Shown: positions 1 through 10,599 of the stretch, in pieces
How positions within the stretch are numbered: position 1 is the stretch's first letter
Layout: every line of letters starts with the position of its first letter
Source: an uncultured Collinsella sp.
GTDB lineage: Bacteria; Actinomycetota; Coriobacteriia; Coriobacteriales; Coriobacteriaceae
DNA: 29,082 bases
NCBI GenBank assembly: GCA_902488525.1
Contig: CABTWP010000025.1
Coordinates: forward strand, 1-29,082
Direction of reading: 5' to 3'
The notes under the pieces: generated by a model
Told to the model about the DNA's origin: nothing
Seen by the model: only the letters and a program-made list of their open reading frames with translations
The model's database searches: none
Translations under genes and position numbers: made by a program

Positions 1-28
1 CAAAGGTGCCTGTCCCCTTTGTGGTGGT
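1..28. repeat. Partial copy of GGTGCCTG-core palindromic repeat
   Basis: The window opens inside a palindrome. Bases 1-5 are the inner end of the left arm, the centre reads GTGCCTGTCCC, and the right arm CTTTGTGGTGGT lies at 17-28. The same arms and a near-identical centre recur at 798-832, so the small gene at 118-789 is flanked by two copies. The full left arm is outside the window. Confidence 0.6.
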
Positions 29-47
29 GAGGAGCGCGCGGCTTCTT

Positions 48-76
48 TTGGTAATAGTGTTAGCTGGCGGTATCAT
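48..76 (+). promoter_or_regulatory. Candidate sigma-70-type promoter for the first gene
   Basis: A -35 like TTGGTA at 48-53 and a -10 like TATCAT at 71-76 are separated by exactly 17 bases. Transcription would begin near 83. That would leave the GTG at 79 outside the message and favours the GTG at 118 as the real start of the following gene. Confidence 0.45.
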
Positions 77-117
77 TAGTGCAGGTGGCGAAGGTTTGCA
101 TTGTGGGGTGTTTTGCC

Positions 118-789
118 GTGAGCCGTTCTGCCCGTATTGGATTGATTGTCTTGGCGCTTGCGATCGCTGTGGTTGGCGCGGGCGCTGTCGGTATGGCATT
201 TCTACCTGCTGCGGTGACGGAGCCGTTGGTCAAGCCTGTGGCTCAATCTGTCGAACTTCTGACCGGCGACGACAAGCCCGAGACCATTACCGTTGATTTT
301 GATGAGCAGCCGGCTGTGCTGGGTATTAGCAATTATCCGAGTATTCAGCTTGGGGCCATGCGCTATACCACGGATACAAGCCTGATCGATAGGGCGTCCG
401 AGCTACTCAAGGGCAAAACATTTAAGCGTTGGTACGGATATGCGTCCTATCGGGCAAAAGCGAACGACATGGTTGGCGGATGCCACTCTTCCATCGAGCT
501 GGACACTGCAAACGGCGCAAAGTTATGTGATGTCTCGTACGATCCGGGTTACGAGGGCAATGAGGGTCCGGGTATTTACATCATGGCCGGCGATGCAGCC
601 TATGTCATGGAGGGCGACCAGGCCGAGCTCAACGATTTTATGGGTCAGTGTATCCAAGATGCCTATGAACAGACCTGCTTGCCCGACCCGCAGACTGCAC
701 GCGATAGTGGGTCTGCCCGTATATGGCTCTTCGAGGATGAGATGCCCTGGAGCGGCGAATCGGGAAGCACGGGTTCGGCGAAGGAGTAG
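118..789 (+). CDS. Hypothetical membrane-anchored or secreted protein
   Basis: A protein of 223 residues with a single hydrophobic N-terminal segment at about residues 6-30, preceded by SRSAR. It is either a signal peptide or a membrane anchor with the rest outside the cell. The exported part is acidic and holds several cysteines that could form disulfides. I recognise no catalytic motif or family. The GTG at 118 is chosen because a GGGGTG ribosome-binding-like sequence lies about 7 bases upstream and a plausible promoter at 48-76 would start transcription after the alternative in-frame GTG at 79. The gene is monocistronic, and the hairpin at 798-832 can end its transcript. Confidence 0.65.
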   Translation: MSRSARIGLIVLALAIAVVGAGAVGMAFLPAAVTEPLVKPVAQSVELLTGDDKPETITVDFDEQPAVLGISNYPSIQLGAMRYTTDTSLIDRASELLKGKTFKRWYGYASYRAKANDMVGGCHSSIELDTANGAKLCDVSYDPGYEGNEGPGIYIMAGDAAYVMEGDQAELNDFMGQCIQDAYEQTCLPDPQTARDSGSARIWLFEDEMPWSGESGSTGSAKE

Positions 790-797
790 AGACCTCG

Positions 798-835
798 ACC
801 ACCACAAAGGTGCCTGCCCTCTTTGTGGTGGTTTT
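798..835 (+). repeat. GGTGCCTG-core palindrome, possible terminator
   Basis: The arms ACCACCACAAAG (798-809) and CTTTGTGGTGGT (821-832) are perfect 12-base complements around the 11-base loop GTGCCTGCCCT, followed by a short T run. It can act as the terminator of the gene ending at 789. It is also the second copy of the element at 1-28, which suggests an intergenic repeat family. Confidence 0.65.
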
Positions 836-842
836 CGGTCTG

Positions 843-897
843 TCTCGATCTGTAACATCTAGAGCCATAAACAGCCGCTAGATGTTACAGATTGAGA
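843..897. repeat. Long perfect-arm palindrome upstream of clpB
   Basis: Twenty-base arms at 843-862 and 878-897 are complementary with one mismatch; the core is CTGTAACATCTAG and its complement. The loop is 15 bases. There is no T run, so terminator function is doubtful. It could be an intergenic repeat or an operator for clpB. The architecture resembles the other palindromes in the window but the sequence is different. Confidence 0.6.
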
Positions 898-1031
898 TAG
901 TAAGGGGACGAGGCCGTAGCGGGTGAGCGCACCTGCTCCCTATCTTTCAATCACTCAGAAAATCTTATATATAGAGACTTAGATTTATGTATAAGATCGC
1001 GCAAAGCTGGCAACAATACTTCTCGAACAAC

Positions 1032-1053
1032 GTGAAGCCGCCCCGTAGGGCGG
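1032..1053 (+). promoter_or_regulatory. GC-rich hairpin in the clpB leader
   Basis: The seven-base arms GCCGCCC and GGGCGGC enclose a CGTA loop about 20 bases upstream of the clpB start, just before the ribosome-binding site. It may affect translation or mRNA stability. A melting-type thermosensor role is only a guess, because the stem is short and very GC-rich. Confidence 0.35.
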
Positions 1054-1075
1054 CCGCCCCAAGAGAGGTGATTCC

Positions 1076-3703
<2,628 letters not shown>

Positions 3704-3747
3704 ATTTTGGGCCATGCCTTAAAATCTGCCAGTTGTCTCTAAAGGCC

Positions 3748-3784
3748 AAGGGCGGCAGATCCAATTGGGTCCGCCGCCCTTTTC
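3748..3784 (+). terminator. Rho-independent terminator of clpB
   Basis: The arms AAGGGCGGC (3748-3756) and GCCGCCCTT (3773-3781) pair perfectly, with further pairing of GATCC and GGGTC inside, and a T run follows. Confidence 0.85.
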
Positions 3785-3835
3785 GTGCGACAATCGATAG
3801 TGTTGAACGTGAGCACATGGCAAGGAGCTATGCAG

Positions 3836-4030
3836 ATGAAAGACGAGAGCAAGACGAACGCACCGGTGGCTGAGGCGGCACCCGCCGCGCCGAAGGCTTC
3901 TCCCAAACCGGCGCCCAAGCCCCGCGACCCCTACATCCGCGCCGAGAACGAGGACGATGACGGCTACGATCCCTACAGCGATCGCCGCCCCGAGCGCGAG
4001 CCAATGTTCGAAGCCGATCCGTGGCGCTGA
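3836..4030 (+). CDS. Small Pro/Ala-rich charged hypothetical protein
   Basis: A 64-residue protein. The first half is rich in alanine, proline and lysine; the second half is acidic with a DDDGYDPYSDRRPE stretch and ends in DPWR. There is no membrane segment or recognised domain, and it looks disordered. The ATG at 3836 is preferred because AAGGAG at 3822-3827 sits 8 bases upstream; another in-frame ATG at 3830 is too close to that site. A GTGGCGC/GCGCCAC hairpin (4021-4037) spans the stop codon. The function is unknown. Good ribosome-binding spacing and the position between two terminator-like hairpins support it being a real gene. Confidence 0.6.
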   Translation: MKDESKTNAPVAEAAPAAPKASPKPAPKPRDPYIRAENEDDDGYDPYSDRRPEREPMFEADPWR

Positions 4031-4054
4031 GCGCCACCCAAAAGGCCACCAATA

Positions 4055-4121
4055 AGTTGCGGTGAAATAGGGACTGTTTTGCGGTTTGACCAGCAAAAAC
4101 AATCCCTATTTCACCGCAACT
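4055..4121. repeat. 67-nt palindromic repeat, copy 1
   Basis: The arms at 4055-4073 and 4103-4121 (AGTTGCGGTGAAATAGGGA and its complement) pair over 19 bases without mismatch, and the inner sequence extends the stem. It lies between two convergent genes and could terminate both. The outer 16 bases of each arm are shared with the copies at 11197-11263 and 14883-14949, and all three are exactly 67 bases long. Confidence 0.85.
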
Positions 4122-4147
4122 GCGTTGGGCGGCTGTCTTCGGGCCGG

Positions 4148-5629
4148 CTAGTCCTGGGCTTTGATACTCGGCAGCAGGATCTGCGCGAGGTAGTCGGTCT
4201 CGAGTTTGGTGGCGGCGTCTGCGTTGCCGTCTTTGCCAATCAGGTCGTTCTTGATCTGGCTATACGTATAGCGGTTGCCGGTCGTCAGCTCGACAAGCTC
4301 AATGGCCGTGTCCATGGGGTAGGTCGACACGGGATTCTGGGTGCGCCCGTTGATAGTCTGGGGCACCACGTACGGATAGACGGGGCCGCTGGCATAGACG
4401 GTATAACCGTTGCCCAGGCTGACCGTGCCCAAAACCGTATCGCCGTCATCGGGCGTAAAGGTCTCGCCCTCGCGCACCGCGACGAGCGTCACGAGCGGCG
4501 TATTGGTGTCGTCGTCCAGATAGATGCATAGCGTGCTTCCGTTTTGCCAAGTTGCGACCTTGCCGTACCACTCGACGGGAATATCGAGCTGGTAGAGGTC
4601 GGTTGCCTTGTGGCGAGCGTCAGCATCACGGGACGCCTGTGCCTTTTGCGCGCTCACGGCATTGACGGCGGCGTCGCGCCGCGCGGTTGCTGCCTGCTGG
4701 AGCACTTTGGCAGCCGCGGCGGAGCTCGCACCGCCCTCCTCGGCATACTTGGCGGCGGCATCGATCTGGTCGTCAGTCACCGTGTCGGCCGAAGGCACCT
4801 TGAACTTAAAGGTAGCTTGGGCACTTAAATCCTGTTCATCGCTCTTAACGGTGACCTGCGTCTTGGTGGTCGGGACGGTATAGATGGTGCCGTCGGCCGC
4901 GATGGGGGAGGCGGCGATGGAGAGCGTGTAATCGCCGGGCAGCAGTTTGATGCCGCGGCCGTGCTCGTCAACATAGAGCGTTTCGCTCACGGAGGAGCCG
5001 TCAGAATCCTGACCGCTCACCTGTACGGGAATCTTGGAGCCAGTGGAACAGTCGAGGCCCGCGGCATGCACGCCAATCTGCACTGACATCATCGTGTGGG
5101 CATTGGCGGCGACAGTGGCAGCCTGCTCTTGCTGATATCCGTTCCAGGCAGCATAGCCTGCACCGCCGGCGACGAGCGCGACGGCCACGACACCGGCGAC
5201 CATCAGATTGCGGCGCTTGGGCGACATCTTGCGATGGCGAACCTCGGCCTCGCGTGCTGAGGGAACGGACGGTAGGGGGATATCGCCTATGGCGATGGTC
5301 TCGTCCACGGCAGGCGCAGAGCCCAGGCCGGGAAGCTCGCGGGTCAGCGAATCTTCGGCCGGCAAGCTGTCGAGCAAGACGGTTTCCTCGCCCGTGTCGG
5401 ATTCGGGCTGGTCGTCGGCCTCGCTATCGTCCTCTTCGGCTTCGTCAGGAGCGTCTTTGGCGTCGCTGCCTTCGTCCTCAGTGTCTTCGTGCACCTCGTC
5501 CTGCGCGTCGACGGCCGAATCGCTAAACGAGAGCTCGTCTAGCGCGATCCGGTCAAGGCTCTCCAGGGCTTCGGCACATGCTTCCGCATCCTGGGCCGCA
5601 TCCTCGCGGCCATACGTCTCATCGCTCAT
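4148..5629 (-). CDS. Acidic single-pass membrane protein, paralogue of the element's surface protein
   Basis: A protein of 493 residues. Residues 1 to about 130 are extremely acidic (runs of D and E) and probably cytoplasmic. A KRR cluster precedes one membrane segment at about 141-162. An outside part follows: a domain of about 110 residues, an Ala-rich helical stretch, and a C-terminal domain with many Thr and Tyr. The membrane-proximal domain (containing SPIAADGTIYTVP, then TVTDDQIDAAAKYAEE) matches the same region of the protein at 15800-17128 closely enough to call them relatives. The ATG at 5629 has GGGGGAT upstream; an earlier in-frame start at 5680 lacks one. The function is unknown. 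It was probably first named only as hypothetical; a role in sensing or wall binding is speculative. Confidence 0.75.
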   Translation of the reverse strand: MSDETYGREDAAQDAEACAEALESLDRIALDELSFSDSAVDAQDEVHEDTEDEGSDAKDAPDEAEEDDSEADDQPESDTGEETVLLDSLPAEDSLTRELPGLGSAPAVDETIAIGDIPLPSVPSAREAEVRHRKMSPKRRNLMVAGVVAVALVAGGAGYAAWNGYQQEQAATVAANAHTMMSVQIGVHAAGLDCSTGSKIPVQVSGQDSDGSSVSETLYVDEHGRGIKLLPGDYTLSIAASPIAADGTIYTVPTTKTQVTVKSDEQDLSAQATFKFKVPSADTVTDDQIDAAAKYAEEGGASSAAAAKVLQQAATARRDAAVNAVSAQKAQASRDADARHKATDLYQLDIPVEWYGKVATWQNGSTLCIYLDDDTNTPLVTLVAVREGETFTPDDGDTVLGTVSLGNGYTVYASGPVYPYVVPQTINGRTQNPVSTYPMDTAIELVELTTGNRYTYSQIKNDLIGKDGNADAATKLETDYLAQILLPSIKAQD

Positions 5630-5749
5630 ATATCCCCCAATGCAATATCGGCTCAACACTGTACCCAAAAATGGAGCCATATAAAGCGCATACGAAATAT
5701 AAGATCCGATTTAACCTGAGCGCATCGTTCGGCCGCATCCTCGCAACAA

Positions 5750-5790
5750 CAAAAAGCCCCCGGAAAGCGGACAAATCGCTTTCCGGGGGC
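5750..5790 (-). terminator. Terminator of the DUF5692/TetR transcript
   Basis: Fourteen-base arms at 5756-5769 and 5777-5790 (GCCCCCGGAAAGCG and its complement) pair perfectly. On the minus strand the stem is followed by CTTTTTGTTG. Confidence 0.85.
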
Positions 5791-5860
5791 ATGCAATACG
5801 TTGCATAGCGCGGAGTCGGCCAGGCGGCTTCACATTCAAGCGGTGCTTGCGTCAGGCGCG

Positions 5861-6868
5861 TTACTCGGCGTGCGCGTAATCAACCTTGGCGCGGCGAGCA
5901 GTAGCCTTCTCCCAATCGCTGGTGCCCTCAAAGACATCCTGCTTGTAGGGATTGCGGCCGAGCTTCTTTGCGCGGTAGGCGATGTAGATGATCGCGGCGA
6001 CGTTGGCGACCAGTGCGGCGATCGAGACCGCGGTAGCGGCGCCGGGGTCGAGCGTGGAGTGGGTCACAAAGATGGACTCCTCCTGGAAGTACGGGAACAC
6101 CTGGGCAAACATGCACCAAATGGCCAGCGTAAAGGCGCGGTTCTGGATCCAGCCGCCCTTGTTCCAGATAAAGGCGGCGACGGTGGGCGCCAGCAGCAGC
6201 GCAAAGCCGCAGAACCAGGAGTGGGTGGGCAGGCAGTTGTAGGTGTAGCAGAAGTTCCAGATATCGTAGGCGATGATGTAGACCCAGGTCATGTCGGGCC
6301 ACAGCATATCGGTCTTGTCCTCGGAGGCGTAGACGCTCCACCAACCGGTCATGCAGAAGATGTTGATGAGACCGGCGATGCCGTTGAACACGTTGTTCCA
6401 GCCGGCCAGCTGCGTAGCACCTTCGGAGGTGACCCAGGTGGATTCGCCCAGGACAAAGAAGTGATAGGCGCTCTCGAAGTCGGACACGACGGCGATCAAG
6501 ATGTTGATGGCGACGATCACAAACGGCCATGCGCGGAACCAATGCGCCTTGCCGATCTTTCCCCACTGGTACTTAATGGCGATGAAGCCCCAGCAACCGG
6601 CCAGCGCCGCGTATACCTTGGCGTAGTGGAACCAGCTGTTCTGGTACACATGGGTGGGGTTGGTGAGTGCCCACTCGGCACCCTGCGAAACGCCGATGGC
6701 GATGGCGACGCAGTAGATGGTCATGGCCAGCGGAGCCACGCCAAAGATGATTGCCGCGCCCAGCTTGGTGCGGCGGCCGACCTCGTTGAGCACGATGAGA
6801 CCAATAAAGACCATGGCCCAGCCGGCCCAGTGGATAAGGGTATCGCTACCCCAAATATCGAACAGCAT
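5861..6868 (-). CDS. DUF5692-like polytopic membrane protein
   Basis: A protein of 335 residues with about nine hydrophobic membrane-spanning segments (for example near 10-30, 38-58, 113-130, 213-233 and 278-300). The segments between are rich in Trp, Tyr and Cys, and the C-terminal tail is basic and cytoplasmic. I believe it belongs to the DUF5692 family, from the overall pattern; no function is established that I know of. The ATG at 6868 has AAAGGAG upstream. It lies 63 bases after the TetR gene on the same strand, with a GCCCGCG/CGCGGGC hairpin (6887-6914) between them that may tune expression. The pairing with a TetR regulator suggests an inducible transport or membrane-sensing role, which is inference. 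Confidence 0.7.
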   Translation of the reverse strand: MLFDIWGSDTLIHWAGWAMVFIGLIVLNEVGRRTKLGAAIIFGVAPLAMTIYCVAIAIGVSQGAEWALTNPTHVYQNSWFHYAKVYAALAGCWGFIAIKYQWGKIGKAHWFRAWPFVIVAINILIAVVSDFESAYHFFVLGESTWVTSEGATQLAGWNNVFNGIAGLINIFCMTGWWSVYASEDKTDMLWPDMTWVYIIAYDIWNFCYTYNCLPTHSWFCGFALLLAPTVAAFIWNKGGWIQNRAFTLAIWCMFAQVFPYFQEESIFVTHSTLDPGAATAVSIAALVANVAAIIYIAYRAKKLGRNPYKQDVFEGTSDWEKATARRAKVDYAHAE

Positions 6869-6931
6869 GCTGCTCTCCTTTCACACGCCCGCGGCCCCTC
6901 TTCTGATCGCGGGCAGTTTGGCCAAATGTCG

Positions 6932-7594
6932 TCAGTTCTGGGGCATGCGCTCCGGATACTTGGCGGTATAGCCCTCGATGTGGAGCGTCGAGGCGATGAT
7001 TTCCTTGACCGTCTCGTCGGGCACATCGGGGTGCGTGCGGATATACATCAACAACCCCATGATGAGGGTGTAGAACGTCTCGTAGACGTGGTCGATGCGT
7101 AGCTCATGATGGGCGACAAAGTCCACCACGGTGGTGTCGCAGATATACTGCGCCACGCGCTGAACCACGTTGTGCAAAAAGCCGCCGTAGAGTGCGCCGC
7201 TGCTTGAGGTGAGCGTACTCGGCAGCTCGTGTCCGCTGGCGACCAGGCGCTTAAAGAGCGGGGCGACGGTGTCGAGCGCGCCCTCGATATCGCCGACGGT
7301 GCGGTTGGCATTCCACTGCTCGAGCTCGGAGATAAAACCGTCGATCGCCTCGTCCATAACGGCGGTGACAGCGGCGTCCATATCGGCAAAATAGTGGTAG
7401 AACAATGAACGCGTGCAGCCGGCTCGCTTGGTCACGGCCGATACCGATAGGTGGGACACGCCCAGCTCAGAGCTTACGGTGCGCACGGCATCGAGGATCT
7501 CGCGCCGGCGTTCGTCGCCCGTCAGGCGCTTTGTCGCGCTATCGGATGCGGGAACGGCATCGACCACAGAGGTATCTGCTGTGTTGCTGCCCAT
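6932..7594 (-). CDS. TetR/AcrR-family transcriptional regulator
   Basis: A protein of 220 residues. The N-terminal DNA-binding domain occupies about residues 25-75 and shows the typical TetR pattern: RRREILDAVRTV, then SVSAVTKRAGCTRSLFYHYF as the helix-turn-helix. The remaining helical part is the ligand-binding and dimerisation domain and is not informative about the ligand. An extra N-terminal tail of about 24 residues precedes the fold. It is first in a transcript with the DUF5692 gene and is divergent from the flavoprotein gene at 7785. Two TTGAC-N5-GTCAA dyads between the divergent starts are the likely operators, so it probably controls both directions and itself. Confidence 0.9.
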   Translation of the reverse strand: MGSNTADTSVVDAVPASDSATKRLTGDERRREILDAVRTVSSELGVSHLSVSAVTKRAGCTRSLFYHYFADMDAAVTAVMDEAIDGFISELEQWNANRTVGDIEGALDTVAPLFKRLVASGHELPSTLTSSSGALYGGFLHNVVQRVAQYICDTTVVDFVAHHELRIDHVYETFYTLIMGLLMYIRTHPDVPDETVKEIIASTLHIEGYTAKYPERMPQN

Positions 7595-7652
7595 GTTTTG
7601 CCGCCTTTCATCCTCTTTTGCCTGACCGTTCGCCTAACAGTCTTGAATATTG

Positions 7653-7690
7653 TTGACAGTTCGTCAATACTATTTTTGACACAATGTCAA
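7653..7690. promoter_or_regulatory. Paired dyad operators (probable TetR-family sites)
   Basis: Two 15-bp palindromes with identical arms, TTGAC-N5-GTCAA, lie at 7653-7667 and 7676-7690. Their centres are 23 bases apart, about two helical turns. They sit 59 bases upstream of the TetR start and 95 bases upstream of the flavoprotein start. The identical arms, different spacers and position in a divergent promoter region are what a TetR-family operator pair looks like. Confidence 0.7.
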
Positions 7691-7784
7691 CTAATGGCGG
7701 GTGAACGGCATGGGGGCATGCCCGGCCTGCAAAAAAAGAGGGGCGCTGCGGCCTCGTCGGGCTGCGGCAAGAGAAGGGACAACC

Positions 7785-10562
7785 ATGATTCTCAACGGAC
7801 CGGGGATTAGCTACACCGAGCCCGACATCGGTTTGGAGTTCGTGCCGCCGCTGCCGGAGCATCCGCGTGAGGCCATCGTCAAGCTGTGCGAGCACTGCAC
7901 CAACCGTCTGCTGCATCGCGACGAGCTGCTGGGCTACGAGTACTGGTCGTTTGCCGAGGCCGCAACTGACGAGCAGGCCGAGGTACTCTGCAAGATGAAG
8001 ATGCGCCGTCCCTACACGCTGCCCGAGATGGTCAAGCTCACCGGCATGCCCGAGGCCCAGATCGAGAAGATGCTCGACGATATGAGCTACACGGGCCTGC
8101 TCGAGTACAACTGGGAAAATCCCGAGCGCGCCAAGCAATGGGTGCTGCCCATGCTGGTGCCGGGTTCCGCCGAGTTCCTCAACATGCGCGTGAGCCAGCT
8201 CGAGGAGCACCCGGTCTACGCCAAGTTCTTTGAACAGGCATCCAAGGGCCCGCTGTCCAAGGCCACACCGATGGTGCCGCCCGGAGGCGCCGGTATCGGC
8301 ATGCACGTCATTCCGGTCGAGAAGGCCATTGACGCCGCGAGCACGTCGGTGCCTATTGAGCATATTGAGCACTGGCTCGACAAATACGAGGGTAAGTATG
8401 CCGCTAGCACCTGCAGCTGCCGCGCGAGCCGTCGCGTGATGGGTGAGGGCTGCGCCGACGACCCGGCCGATTGGTGCATCGCCGTGGGCGATATGGCCGA
8501 CTACGTGGTCGAGACCGATCGTGGCCATTACGTGACCCGCGACGAGGTCTACGACATCCTGCGCCAGGCCGAGGACAACGGCTTTGTGCACCAGATCACC
8601 AACATCGACGGCGAGAACAAGATCTTCGCCATCTGCAACTGCAACGTCAACGTGTGCTACGCCCTGCGCACCTCGCAGCTGTTCAACACGCCCAACCTGT
8701 CGCGCTCGGCCTATGTCGCCAAGGTCGAGAAGGACAAGTGCGTGGCCTGCGGTCGCTGCGTTGAGGTGTGCCCGGCCGGTGCCGCTAAGCTGGGCCAGAA
8801 GCTCTGCAGCAAAAAGGCCGGCGGACAGGTGCCCGAGTATCCGCGCCAGGAGCTGCCCGATGCCACCAAATGGGACCACACCAAGTGGTCGCCCAACTAC
8901 CGCAATGACAACCGCATCGAGACGCACAAGTCCGGCACCGCGCCCTGCAAGACGGCCTGCCCCGCGCATGTTGCCGTTCAGGGTTATTTGAAGCTCGCGG
9001 CGCAGGGTCGCTATGACGAGGCCCTAGCACTCATTAAGCGCGAGAACCCGCTGCCCGCTATCTGCGGCCGTGTGTGCAACCGCCGCTGTGAGGATGCCTG
9101 CACCCGCGGCCGTGTGGACGCCGCCGTGGCCATCGACGAGGTCAAGAAGTTTATCGCCCAGCGCGATCTGGACGCCGCGACCCGCTATGTCCCGCCCGTG
9201 GTGACGCCGACGCGTGCCGGCGGCTTCGACCAGAAGATCGCCATCATCGGTGCCGGCCCGGCCGGTCTGTCCTGCGCTTTTTATCTGGCCGAGAAGGGCT
9301 ATAAGCCCGTCGTGTTCGAGAAGAACGAGCGTCCGGGCGGCATGCTCACCTACGGTATTCCCAGCTTTAAGCTGGAGAAGGACGTTATCGAGGCCGAGGT
9401 CGAGATCATTCGCCTGATGGGTGCCGAGTTCCGCTATGGCGTGGAGGTCGGTCGCGATGTGACGCTCGATGAGCTGCGCGAGCAGGGTTTTAAGGCCTTT
9501 TATGTTGCCATCGGCTGCCAGGGCGGCCGCCTTGCCGGTATTCCGGGCGAGGATGCCGAGGACGTGACCGTGGCCGTCGACTTCTTGCGCGAGGTCAACA
9601 GCGGCAAGATCGACGCGCTACTCGGCCGCACCATCGTAGTGGGCGGCGGCAACGTGGCTATCGACGTGGCCCGCAACGCCTGCCGTCTGGGCTCCGAGCA
9701 TGTTGAGATGTTCTGCCTGGAGAGCGAGGCCCAGATGCCCGCCAGCGAGGAAGAGCGTCGCGAGGCCGTTGAGGACGGCGCTCACATCAGCTGCGGCTGG
9801 GGTCCCAAGGAGGTTCACCTGGACGAGTCCGGCCGTGTGTGCGGTATCACCTTCAAGCGCTGCACGCGTGTCTTTGACGACGAGGGCCGTTTTGCGCCCG
9901 AGTACGACGAGAACGATCTGCGTCGTGTCGATGCCGATCGTGTGGTCATGTCGATTGGCCAGTCCATTGTGTGGGGCGACCTGCTGGCTGGCTCCAAGGT
10001 GGAGCTTGGCCGCGGCCAGGGTGCCCTTGCCGACCCCCAGACCTATCAGACCGCTGAGCCCGACATCTTTGTGGGCGGCGATGTCTATACTGGCCCCAGC
10101 TTCGCCATCGATGCCATCGCCGCCGGCCACGAGGCCGCCGTGTCCATCCATCGCTTTGTGCAGCCGGGCTCCACGCTCACCATCGGCCGCAACCAGCGCC
10201 GCTACACCGCGCTCGACCGCGACGATGTCGTGATCGAGAGCTATGACAACGCGAGCCGCGAGGTGGCACATGTTAACCGCGACCGCGAGAAGGCTGCGCC
10301 CTTTAGCGAGTACGTCGAGACCTTTACCGAAGAGCAGGTGCGCGCCGAGACCGCCCGTTGCCTGGGTTGCGGTGCCTCGATCGTCGACCCCAACAAGTGC
10401 ATCGGCTGCGGCCTGTGCACCACCAAGTGCGCGTTCGACGCCATCCATCTGGATCGCGACCGCCCCGAGTGCTCCACGATGGTCAAATACGAGCAAAAGC
10501 TCCCGAGCCTTGGCAAGTATGCTTTAAAGCGTGCAATTAAGATCAAATTTGGGAAGAAGTAA
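7785..10562 (+). CDS. Multi-cluster iron-sulfur flavoprotein with GltD-like oxidoreductase core
   Basis: A cytoplasmic protein of 925 residues. Residues 1-300 are an unusual front part with a helical segment resembling a winged helix (about 70-110) and cysteine groups CxCR at about 210-213, C223 and CNCNVNVC near 284-291. A ferredoxin cluster CVACGRCVEVCP follows at 319-330. From about 385 to 800 it is a glutamate-synthase-small-subunit-type oxidoreductase: Cys-rich entry (C388, C392, CGRVCNRRCEDAC), FAD motif IGAGPAG at 488-494 and NADPH-type motif VGGGNVA near 618. A second Cys cluster, CLGCG plus CIGCGLCTTKC, lies at 859-882. Such proteins pass electrons from NAD(P)H through FAD to iron-sulfur clusters; the partner here is unknown. 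The ATG at 7785 is preferred because AGAAGGGA lies just upstream. It is probably controlled by the divergent TetR protein. Confidence 0.88.
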   Translation: MILNGPGISYTEPDIGLEFVPPLPEHPREAIVKLCEHCTNRLLHRDELLGYEYWSFAEAATDEQAEVLCKMKMRRPYTLPEMVKLTGMPEAQIEKMLDDMSYTGLLEYNWENPERAKQWVLPMLVPGSAEFLNMRVSQLEEHPVYAKFFEQASKGPLSKATPMVPPGGAGIGMHVIPVEKAIDAASTSVPIEHIEHWLDKYEGKYAASTCSCRASRRVMGEGCADDPADWCIAVGDMADYVVETDRGHYVTRDEVYDILRQAEDNGFVHQITNIDGENKIFAICNCNVNVCYALRTSQLFNTPNLSRSAYVAKVEKDKCVACGRCVEVCPAGAAKLGQKLCSKKAGGQVPEYPRQELPDATKWDHTKWSPNYRNDNRIETHKSGTAPCKTACPAHVAVQGYLKLAAQGRYDEALALIKRENPLPAICGRVCNRRCEDACTRGRVDAAVAIDEVKKFIAQRDLDAATRYVPPVVTPTRAGGFDQKIAIIGAGPAGLSCAFYLAEKGYKPVVFEKNERPGGMLTYGIPSFKLEKDVIEAEVEIIRLMGAEFRYGVEVGRDVTLDELREQGFKAFYVAIGCQGGRLAGIPGEDAEDVTVAVDFLREVNSGKIDALLGRTIVVGGGNVAIDVARNACRLGSEHVEMFCLESEAQMPASEEERREAVEDGAHISCGWGPKEVHLDESGRVCGITFKRCTRVFDDEGRFAPEYDENDLRRVDADRVVMSIGQSIVWGDLLAGSKVELGRGQGALADPQTYQTAEPDIFVGGDVYTGPSFAIDAIAAGHEAAVSIHRFVQPGSTLTIGRNQRRYTALDRDDVVIESYDNASREVAHVNRDREKAAPFSEYVETFTEEQVRAETARCLGCGASIVDPNKCIGCGLCTTKCAFDAIHLDRDRPECSTMVKYEQKLPSLGKYALKRAIKIKFGKK

Positions 10563-10599
10563 GAGACCTAACAAGTAAGTGAACGGCACAGAGGGCGGT

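Noticed and set aside
840..1075. CIRCE or HAIR heat-shock operator before clpB
   Set aside because: Neither TTAGCACTC/GAGTGCTAA nor CTTGAGT/ACTCAAG is present in the interval.
5801..7102. 433-residue plus-strand frame across the DUF5692 gene
   Set aside because: It is antisense to a membrane protein with a good start site, crosses the terminator side and the TetR gene, and has no domain pattern.
7608..8969. 453-residue minus-strand frame over the start of the flavoprotein gene
   Set aside because: It runs through the divergent promoter region and the flavoprotein's cysteine motifs; a shadow frame.
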